From Candidatus Eiseniibacteriota bacterium (GTDB lineage: Bacteria; Orphanbacterota; Orphanbacteria; Orphanbacterales; Orphanbacteraceae), in contig JAJCZU010000008.1 of assembly GCA_029262235.1 (NCBI GenBank), positions 248,001-312,000 on the forward strand: a stretch of DNA of 64,000 nucleotides, read 5' to 3'. Every line of letters begins with the position of its first letter. Position 1 is the first letter of the stretch. A program made the position numbers and the translations under genes. The notes under the pieces are model-generated. The model saw nothing but the letters and a program-made list of their open reading frames with translations. It was not told where the DNA came from and made no database searches. This document shows, piece by piece, positions 19,774 to 26,242 of this stretch.

Positions 19774-21063
19774 ATGAAAACGACAGCAACCGCATGGAAT
19801 CTCGCCCTGGTGGGCCTTGTGGCCGCGGTCTGCATGGCCCTCGCGGCGCCCCTCGTCCGGGCCGATGGTTACGTTCGGATCGAGGCGGACAGCGACGGCC
19901 GGTACAACGTCGGCGTCGGGTATTCCAGCGACAACAACGACTATTATGATGACGGCGCCTGGTACGAAGACGAACTCGCGCCCTACGGGCGTTGGCGCTA
20001 CATCGAATCGCTGCAGACCGAGATGTGGTTCCCGTACGTCGACGAAACCTGGCGTCCGTACACCGACGGCCACTGGATCAACACGAAACACGGCTGGACG
20101 TGGGTCGCCTACGAACCGTGGGGAGACACTCCGCATCACTTCGGGCGCTGGGTCTATCTGAAGCGCGCCGGATGGGGCTGGGTCCCCGGCGATGAATGGG
20201 GTCCCGCGTGGGTCACCTGGGGCGTTGCCGACGGCCATATCGGATGGGCTCCGATCCCGCCCGCCAACTGGGTCTATCACGACCGGTTCGACTACGCCTA
20301 CTCAGGCAACGTCAGCTACGGCTACGGCGGCGACTTCGGCTATCACCGCAGTGGCCTCGACTTCAACTTGTGGGTGTTCGTCTCGAACGGACGCTTCTAC
20401 GACTCCCACGTGCGACTGAACCTGGTTTCCGCCGGCAGCTGTGCCGGATGGTTCCAGACACGTCGCGTGCTGCCCATCGGGCCGCGGCTCCACTCGCACT
20501 ACGTGAGCCGTTATTGCGCGGCACCGATTCGCACCGTTGTTCTCGATCGTCACAATCATAGCTACGGCAATCACAAGATCGCGTACTACAAGCCGCACGG
20601 CCAGACGCAGAAGATCAAGGAACGCGGCCGCTACGGTGTGTACACGAAACGGCAGCCTGTCTATCGCGCCCAGTCCAAGCGAAGCGCAGACAATAGCCGC
20701 AGCGCCAAGATCGTGCCGAAGTCGAACGTGACCAATCGTTCGAACAAAGCAAACGCGCAATCAACGCGCTACAAGTCGAGCGATACGAGATCCACGCCAT
20801 CGAAGTCGCAGGTCACGCGCTCGCAACAGCGATCCGCACCCGACAAGGCGCAGGTCACGCGCTCGCAGAAGCGATCCGCGCCCGACAAATCACAGGTCAC
20901 GCGTTCGCAGAAACGATCCGCGCCCGACAAATCGCAGGTCACGCGTTCGCAGAAACGATCCGCGCCGTCCAAGACGACCGTTGCCGAGCGCTCCTCCTCG
21001 CGCGACATCAGCGACAAGCGCTCCGCGCCCTCTCGCTCACGCGACACCAAAAAACGCCGCTGA
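19774..21063 (+). CDS. DUF6600-type secreted protein with repetitive basic C-terminus
   Basis: 429 residues from ATG at 19774 (GGGAGG at 19763-19768); the longer frame from 19696 is rejected. Signal peptide about 1-30 (NLALVGLVAAVCMALAAPLVRADG). The core has tryptophan-rich repeats typical of DUF6600/YXWV-type proteins: LAPYGRWRYI, WRPYTDGHWINTKHGWTWVAYEPWGD, HFGRWVYLKRAGWGWVPGDEWGPAWVTW, GHIGWAPIPP (about 65-165). The last ~130 residues are strongly basic and low-complexity, including four 14-residue repeats (SQVTRSQKRSAPDK). A strong terminator follows. Such proteins are predicted periplasmic or surface proteins; the basic tail could bind an anionic polymer (inference). Confidence 0.85.
   Translation: MKTTATAWNLALVGLVAAVCMALAAPLVRADGYVRIEADSDGRYNVGVGYSSDNNDYYDDGAWYEDELAPYGRWRYIESLQTEMWFPYVDETWRPYTDGHWINTKHGWTWVAYEPWGDTPHHFGRWVYLKRAGWGWVPGDEWGPAWVTWGVADGHIGWAPIPPANWVYHDRFDYAYSGNVSYGYGGDFGYHRSGLDFNLWVFVSNGRFYDSHVRLNLVSAGSCAGWFQTRRVLPIGPRLHSHYVSRYCAAPIRTVVLDRHNHSYGNHKIAYYKPHGQTQKIKERGRYGVYTKRQPVYRAQSKRSADNSRSAKIVPKSNVTNRSNKANAQSTRYKSSDTRSTPSKSQVTRSQQRSAPDKAQVTRSQKRSAPDKSQVTRSQKRSAPDKSQVTRSQKRSAPSKTTVAERSSSRDISDKRSAPSRSRDTKKRR
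20806..20973. repeat. Four 42-bp tandem repeats coding a basic 14-residue unit
   Basis: Consecutive 42-bp units encode (S/A)QVTRSQ(Q/K)RSAP(D/S)K four times. Units 2-4 are nearly identical in DNA, which indicates recent expansion or homogenisation. The rest of the tail contains related SxxRS/KRSAP fragments that look like decayed units. Confidence 0.9.
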
Positions 21064-21067
21064 TAAA

Positions 21068-21093
21068 AAGGGCGGTCCCTCGGGACCGCCCTT
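21068..21093 (+). terminator. Rho-independent terminator after the DUF6600 gene
   Basis: AAGGGCGGTCCC (21068-21079) and GGGACCGCCCTT (21082-21093) form a perfect 12-bp stem with a 2-nt nominal loop (TC), followed by a pyrimidine-rich, T-containing tail (CCTTCTCTTTCC). It begins 5 bp after the stop codon. Confidence 0.85.
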
Positions 21094-21179
21094 CCTTCTC
21101 TTTCCGCTCTTTCTCTTCTCTTCTCTTCCCGCCGCCCTCTTTTCCAACCCTATCTTCGAGCAGAGATGAAACAAGCGGT

Positions 21180-21261
21180 GGAGAAATCGGTTCTCGGATC
21201 GGCGAGGCCTCTTTACTTGGCCATTTGGCCAGGCCGAGCCGTCGAGAGAACTGATTTCTCC
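21180..21261. repeat. Long intergenic hairpin element A with conserved TACTTGGCCATTTGGCC apex
   Basis: Arms 21180-21210 and 21231-21261 pair as GGAGAAATC/GATTTCTCC, GGTTCTC/GAGAACT (one G-T), CGGC/GCCG and GGCCT/AGGCC, with a 4x4 internal loop and a 2x2 mismatch. The 20-nt apex contains two copies of TTGGCCA/TTTGGCCA. Element B at 50805-50901 has the same apex, closing stem and GTTCTC segment but different, still complementary, outer arms. It lies between the convergent DUF6600 and cysK genes, flanked on both sides by C/T-rich DNA (about 21091-21150 and 21264-21310). Probably a dispersed palindromic repeat. The gap 21064-21299 has no gene. Confidence 0.85.
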
Positions 21262-21299
21262 AAACGCTCCGTTCTTCTCTTCTCCTATCCCCTCTTATC

Positions 21300-22196
21300 C
21301 TACTCCCCTTCCATCTTAAACAAATCCGTACTGAAGTACCGCTCCCCGCGATCGCAAACCAGCGTGACCACGTTCCCGCGGTCGATTCGCTCGGCAACCT
21401 TGCGCGCGGCGTAGAGGTTCGCGCCGGTCGAGATGCCGGCGATGATGCCTTCCTTGCGCGCGATGAGTTTGCCGTTCGCGATCGCGTCTTCGTCCGTGAC
21501 TTCGAACGTTTCTTCGATCCGGGCGCGATCGTAAATCGGCGGCTGGTATCCTTCGGAGCTGTGCTTGAGTCCGTCGATGCGGCTCCCCTGGCCCGCGGGC
21601 TCCACTGCGTACACTTTCGCGTCTACGCCGGCCTGTTCGAACGCGCGGCTCACTCCCATGAGACAACCGCCGGTACCGAATCCGCTCACGAACGCCGCCA
21701 CGTCACCCTTCAGGTCGCGCACGATCTCGGCGCCGGTTCCGATGCAGTGCGCGTTCACGTTGTCTTCGTTTTCGTTCTGATCGATATAGAAATATTTCTC
21801 CGGATCGGCCGCCGCGAGTTCCTTGGCGCCGTAAATATGGCTGTCCGGATTGTCTTTCGTCGTAAGGCAGAGTTCGGCTCCCCAGAACGCGAGCATCTTC
21901 CTGCGCTCGATCGTTTTGCGCTCCGACATGAAGAACCGGAGCTTGTAGCCCTTCGCGGCGCACACCATCCCGAGTGCGATGCCGGTGTTACCACTCGTCG
22001 CTTCGATGATCGTCATGCCCGGTTTCAGACGGCCCGACTTCTCGGCCTCTTCGATCATGTGAAGCGCGATGCGATCTTTGAGCGACCCGCTGGGATTGCA
22101 GAATTCGAGCTTCGCCCAGATCCGCACAGCGGGATTCGGGCTCTGGCTTTTCAGTTCGATCAGTGGCGTATTGCCGATGCACTGCAGAATGCTCAT
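21300..22196 (-). CDS. cysK: Cysteine synthase (O-acetylserine sulfhydrylase family)
   Basis: 298 residues from ATG at 22196, which follows GAGGAAG; the longer frame to 22247 adds 17 unrelated residues. This is a fold type II PLP enzyme: LQCIGNTPLIEL at the start, PLP lysine K40 in NPSGSLKDR, the substrate loop EATSGNTGIALG and the phosphate loop GFGTGGCLMG. It makes cysteine from O-acetylserine and sulfide in the cytoplasm. CysK, CysM and CBS-type activities are not separable with certainty. It converges on the DUF6600 gene with hairpin element A in between. Confidence 0.9.
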   Translation of the reverse strand: MSILQCIGNTPLIELKSQSPNPAVRIWAKLEFCNPSGSLKDRIALHMIEEAEKSGRLKPGMTIIEATSGNTGIALGMVCAAKGYKLRFFMSERKTIERRKMLAFWGAELCLTTKDNPDSHIYGAKELAAADPEKYFYIDQNENEDNVNAHCIGTGAEIVRDLKGDVAAFVSGFGTGGCLMGVSRAFEQAGVDAKVYAVEPAGQGSRIDGLKHSSEGYQPPIYDRARIEETFEVTDEDAIANGKLIARKEGIIAGISTGANLYAARKVAERIDRGNVVTLVCDRGERYFSTDLFKMEGE

Positions 22197-22379
22197 GACT
22201 TCCTCTTTGGCACGTTCGTTCCCTTCGCCCGGCGCTGAATCTCTCATACTGGCATAAATTGCCCGATCCCGCTACAGGGGGAGAAAAGGAGTGGCAGATC
22301 GCCGTGGCATCTTGCACACTGACGGTGCGCGCTCACGCGAAGACCACATAAATGGCCATATAATTGAGGGAGTTGATAT

Positions 22380-23093
22380 ATGCGTATCGGATTCATAGTG
22401 CTTTGTATCGCGATGTTCGGGCTCGGGGCGGGCTGCACGTCGACCGAAATCGCCCAGACGCTGGAAACGATCACGGGCGGCAGCGATGAGGGGACTGTTG
22501 CCGCGGGCCTGAAAGAGGCGCTGCGGGTCGGGACCGGCCGCACCGTGACGCGGACCAATATCGAAAACGGCTACTTCGGGAACCCGCTCATTCGGATCGG
22601 CATTCCGGCGGATCTCGAGAAGGTGGCTTCCACGCTCCGGACGATCGGCCTCGGCTCGCACGTCGACGAACTCGAACTCGCGATGAACCGCGCCGCGGAG
22701 AAAGCGGCGGGCGAGGCAACGGACGTTTTCGTGTCAGCGATCACGAAGATGACGCTGCAGGACGCGCTCGGCATATTGAACGGGAACGAAACGGCGGCTA
22801 CGGATTACTTCTACGGGAAAACCGCGGACGAGCTGCGCGAACGGTTTCATCCGATTGTCGTAGAGAAGATGAGCGAGGTGGGCGTCTACAACGTGTACGA
22901 CCGTGCAATCAAAGCATACGAAGCGCTGCCGCTCGTTTCGAAGCCGTCGCTCGACCTCGAAGGCTACGTGACCGAGCGCAGCCTGGGCGGACTCTTCACG
23001 GTGCTCGGCGAGGAAGAAACGCGCATTCGCGAAGATCCCGCGGCGCGAACGACAGATCTGCTGCGCGAAGTGTTCGGCTCGCGGGCGGGCTGA
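22380..23093 (+). CDS. DUF4197-family putative lipoprotein
   Basis: 237 residues; ATG at 22380 after GGGAG. The N-terminus is a signal segment ending LGAGCTSTE (imperfect lipobox, Cys ~19). The rest matches the DUF4197 pattern: GLKEALRVGTGRTV, then NPLIRIGIP, AMNRAAEKA, AITKMTLQDALGILNG, AATDYF ... KTADELRERFHPIV and a C-terminal LDLEGYVTERSLGGLF. A -10 element TATAAT lies at 22359-22364 without a convincing -35. Most likely outer-membrane or periplasmic; function unknown. Confidence 0.85.
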   Translation: MRIGFIVLCIAMFGLGAGCTSTEIAQTLETITGGSDEGTVAAGLKEALRVGTGRTVTRTNIENGYFGNPLIRIGIPADLEKVASTLRTIGLGSHVDELELAMNRAAEKAAGEATDVFVSAITKMTLQDALGILNGNETAATDYFYGKTADELRERFHPIVVEKMSEVGVYNVYDRAIKAYEALPLVSKPSLDLEGYVTERSLGGLFTVLGEEETRIREDPAARTTDLLREVFGSRAG

Positions 23094-23115
23094 TCGCAGG
23101 GGGTTGCGGGCTGGG

Positions 23116-23155
23116 CGCGAATTCGCCTATTTTGGCGCGACTTCGCCTATTTTGG
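23116..23155. repeat. Two adjacent 20-bp repeats spanning a stop codon
   Basis: CGCGAATTCGCCTATTTTGG and CGCGACTTCGCCTATTTTGG lie head to tail (23116-23135, 23136-23155), followed by CGCGG. The second copy contains the stop codon (minus strand, 23147-23149) of the hydroxylase gene. Confidence 0.8.
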
Positions 23156-23977
23156 CGCGGGGTCCTTCCACCAGTCGCTCGACTGAAGCGCGGCACGCCG
23201 GTCGAGCGCGCGCCTTCGAATTCGCTTCGCGCTCCCTGACGTGCTCAGATATTGCGCGACGCCCGCGATTTCCGCCTTCGAGAGCTCGGGATGCCAGAAG
23301 TCGAAGACGAGCACGACCCGGGTCGCGCTGCCGCGATTCCAGGCGGAGTGATAGTACGAGTCGTCGAAGACGAGGCACTCGCCCTCTTTCGATGTACGCG
23401 CCTCCCCGTTCACTTCCAGAGCACAGCTCCCCGGCACCTCCACACCGAAATGGGCGCGGAGCCGCGTATTCGTCGGTCCGTAATGCGGCGCGATCATGGC
23501 GCCGGGCTGAAGCGCGCTGAAATACGCGTTCCCCGGCGAGCCTTCGGGAAGAATGCTGTCCAGAATCGCCGCTGTCTCCGGGCAGAGGTCGCAGTTCCTG
23601 TGCAGCCTGGCCCCGGCCCCGTAAAAGTAGAAGACGTTCCAGTCGGCCGCTTTCTGCGTAAGCAGCTTGTCGTGGTGCTGGAATCCGCCCGCATTCCGAA
23701 GGGCGCGCAGCTCGCGCCGAATCTTCGAATGGGCGTCCTTGAGCCGTGGGTGCCATGGGAATTGATCGGGATCGTGCCACGGGGTGGCCGTGAGGCCGGG
23801 AAAATAACTGGCCGGGCGCTGATGAGGATCCGCAAACAGAGGTTCGGTGGCGGAGACGCCGTTGCGGACAAAGCTCCGCAGCCTCTCCTCGCTCGCAGGA
23901 TCGACTCCCACACTTCTCAGGCTCCGCTTTACGTTCTGCCAGAGATACGCGGCTTTGATTTCGCCGATAATGCTCAT
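23147..23977 (-). CDS. Aspartyl/asparaginyl beta-hydroxylase-like dioxygenase
   Basis: 276 residues from ATG at 23977; the frame to 24028 lacks a better start. The AspH-type double-stranded beta-helix shows APHYGPTNTRLRAHFGVEVP (first iron His and the Arg/His pocket), GECLVFDDSYYHSAWN (second His, acidic turn) and TRVVLVFDFWHPEL (2-oxoglutarate side). Members are Fe(II)/2-oxoglutarate oxygenases hydroxylating Asp/Asn in proteins or lipid-linked groups. Substrate not predictable here. A Cys pair, NCDLCPET, precedes the catalytic core. It is the last gene of the minus-strand run greA-trmJ-AKR. The stretch 23978-24191 shows nothing recognisable. Confidence 0.85.
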   Translation of the reverse strand: MSIIGEIKAAYLWQNVKRSLRSVGVDPASEERLRSFVRNGVSATEPLFADPHQRPASYFPGLTATPWHDPDQFPWHPRLKDAHSKIRRELRALRNAGGFQHHDKLLTQKAADWNVFYFYGAGARLHRNCDLCPETAAILDSILPEGSPGNAYFSALQPGAMIAPHYGPTNTRLRAHFGVEVPGSCALEVNGEARTSKEGECLVFDDSYYHSAWNRGSATRVVLVFDFWHPELSKAEIAGVAQYLSTSGSAKRIRRRALDRRAALQSSDWWKDPAPK

Positions 23978-24191
23978 ACCTGACCCCGGGGGCAATGCAT
24001 TTCCCGCGTAGCTCCAGGCGCCACGCAACCGTACAGAAACATCGACATGAGGCCGCGCTCGATCTCTACGGTGTCATGCATTCGGGCAGGCAACCTTACT
24101 TGAATGCTAACTCCTTGGGAGGGACGATTGCAAACAATACGCGCGTGGCTTCCATAAGTGACCGGAGCGCGCACGGCCACGGGGGGAGAAC

Positions 24192-25295
24192 TCATCCGAA
24201 AAGGGCCATGAGCTCTTCTTCGTCGAGCGGCTTCTCACGCGTGACGGCCATGTTTTCGGCCACGTGAAACGGGTCGCTCATGCCGACCAAAACGGTGTGA
24301 ATCCCGGGGATGGACCGGGCGAACTGAAGCGCGCGCGCCGCGTGCGTGTCATAGCCCTTCATACCCGCCGTGAGGAACGCCGGGAACGCTTTCAGCAGGC
24401 GCCCCTGAAGCAGCGGGGCACTCGTGGCGCACAGCAGGTTCTCCGACGCGATCGCTTCGAATGCCGAAACGAGCCCCCCCTCACGAGGCTGCCCGTTCAG
24501 CGCGAATCCTTCCATCATCGCCGGATTGAACGGAAGCTGTACGCCGGCGAAGTGATGGGAACCGCCCGCAACACGCTCGGCCTGCTCGAGCAGATCCTCG
24601 AGCGCCACGTGCTGGCGCGCGGCGGGGGCTACGCGAAACGCATCCCAGCTCGAAACACCGTACGACCGGATCGCGCCCTCCTCGACGCACTCTTCCATCA
24701 CGTCGAACGCGGCCCGCATGCGCGCTAAAAAATCGTCTTTCGCGAGCACCGCGGCCTGCACCTCGGGATTGTGCAGGTAGTAGAGGTCGATGCAGTCGAC
24801 GCCGAGATTCGCGCGACTCCGTTCGACCTGATCGCGAAGAAAGCGGCGACCAAGGCAGTGGGTACCCCCGGCCAGTTCGCTCTTCTTCACGAGCCCGGAG
24901 TCGAGATAGCGGCGTTTGAAGTAGGCGTCGGTGTCGGGAGGGGGCTCGTCTTCGAACGGGAGATAGCCGCCCTTCGTCGCGAGGAAGATCTCGTCGCGGG
25001 TCACGACCGCCTCTTCGATCAGCTTCGCCAGCGCCCGACCGACCGCGCGCTCGCTTCGCATGCAGCGGTAGTTGATCGCAGTGTCGATATGGTTGGCGCC
25101 GGAACGGACCGCTTCGAGAATCGCGGCTTCGTAGCGTGCGTCGGTTTCGTCGTCGGGATCGCCGAGGTAGGTTCCGATGCCGATCGAGGAGATCCGAAGG
25201 TCGCGCCACGTGCGGTAGTGGCCCGTCGCCGTGCGGCCGCCGAAGCGTTCGGCATAACGGGCGGTGCCTTGCGGCGTGGCGTAGGGGGTTGTCAT
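24192..25295 (-). CDS. Aldo/keto reductase
   Basis: 367 residues. The AKR barrel begins ISSIGIGTYLGDPDDETD. Tetrad positions are visible as DTAINYR (Asp and Tyr), IFLATKGGY (Lys) and DLYYLHNPE (His). GVSSWDAF and the NADPH-side IPGIHTVLVGMSDPFHVAENM complete the fold. It should reduce carbonyls with NADPH in the cytoplasm; substrate unknown. It starts 12 bp after the TrmJ-type gene, so probably one transcript. Confidence 0.9.
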   Translation of the reverse strand: MTTPYATPQGTARYAERFGGRTATGHYRTWRDLRISSIGIGTYLGDPDDETDARYEAAILEAVRSGANHIDTAINYRCMRSERAVGRALAKLIEEAVVTRDEIFLATKGGYLPFEDEPPPDTDAYFKRRYLDSGLVKKSELAGGTHCLGRRFLRDQVERSRANLGVDCIDLYYLHNPEVQAAVLAKDDFLARMRAAFDVMEECVEEGAIRSYGVSSWDAFRVAPAARQHVALEDLLEQAERVAGGSHHFAGVQLPFNPAMMEGFALNGQPREGGLVSAFEAIASENLLCATSAPLLQGRLLKAFPAFLTAGMKGYDTHAARALQFARSIPGIHTVLVGMSDPFHVAENMAVTREKPLDEEELMALFG

Positions 25296-25307
25296 GACGC
25301 GTTTACG

Positions 25308-26240
25308 CTAGCAGCCGCTTTCATCGGGCGCAAGCGAATCCCCGGTGGCGGGGGGCGCGGTCGTCTCCGCGCTCGCAGCCGGTTTCGCAGCCGCGCTCGC
25401 CTTCGCGTTCGCGTTCTGCTTGGAACCGATGATCGGGCCCCGGATCCGCTGCGCGATCGAATGAAACGTATTCACGTCTTCTTCGCGGAGTTCGGCGCGC
25501 TGCAGGATCATACGCAGATTGCGCATGACGGAGCGAAGGCGCCGGCCGTCGAGCGACGCGGCGAGAAGCGACTTCTCCATGTTCTCGTACATGCACTCGA
25601 GCTCGGCGGCGGTCGCGCGATCGAGCGTTCCGTCGTCGGCGCCCGCAACGCGCGATGCGTCCGACGCGCCCGGCGCCCCCGCATCATCGGATGCGCCCGG
25701 CGCCCCCGCCACAACATGGTTCGGCATGCCCAGAAGGCCCATGGTCGATTCGTACGCCATCACCATCACGGCCTGCGAAAGATTCATGGATGGATAGTCG
25801 GTCGGGCTCGGTGCGGTGACGATCCAGCGGGCGCGCAGAATGTCGTCGTTCGAAAGGCCGGTCTTTTCGGGGCCGAACAGAATCGCGATGCGTTCCTGCG
25901 AGGAGGATGAGGAGAGGCGTCCGGACCATTCGCGCGGGGTGAGAACGGCGGGCTGATCGCGGCGCGTCCTTCGCGTTGTCGCCACGACCAGAGTGCGGTC
26001 GGCGATCGCGTCGTCGAGCGTGTCGTGTACGGTGAGTTCGTCCAGGATCTCTTCGGCGCCGTGGCCCATCGCGATGCAGTGATCGGTCTTCCACGGTTTG
26101 CGCGGAGCGACGAGCGCAAGATCACGAAAACCCATCGTCTTGATCGCGCGCGCTGACGAACCGATGTTGCCCGGCTCCGTCGTGCCGATCAGAACGAAGC
26201 GAACCGAGTCGAACGAGCCCTGGTTCGCGCCGGCGGACAT
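25308..26240 (-). CDS. trmJ: TrmJ/TrmH-family RNA 2'-O-methyltransferase
   Basis: 310 residues. The SPOUT (TrmH-like) domain covers about 10-170: VRFVLIGTTEPGNIGSSARAIKTMG (motif 1, split here by the family Asn and Arg), ILFGPEKTGLSNDD (motif 2) and YPSMNLSQAVMVMAYE (motif 3). This is the pattern of TrmJ, which methylates tRNA position 32. A low-complexity Ala/Gly/Asp spacer (about 180-210) and a helical, Ala/Lys-rich C-terminus follow. Its ATG lies 2 bp after the stop of the long greA gene, so the two are probably coupled. The tRNA substrate is inferred from the family. Confidence 0.88.
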   Translation of the reverse strand: MSAGANQGSFDSVRFVLIGTTEPGNIGSSARAIKTMGFRDLALVAPRKPWKTDHCIAMGHGAEEILDELTVHDTLDDAIADRTLVVATTRRTRRDQPAVLTPREWSGRLSSSSSQERIAILFGPEKTGLSNDDILRARWIVTAPSPTDYPSMNLSQAVMVMAYESTMGLLGMPNHVVAGAPGASDDAGAPGASDASRVAGADDGTLDRATAAELECMYENMEKSLLAASLDGRRLRSVMRNLRMILQRAELREEDVNTFHSIAQRIRGPIIGSKQNANAKASAAAKPAASAETTAPPATGDSLAPDESGC

Positions 26241-26242
26241 CT

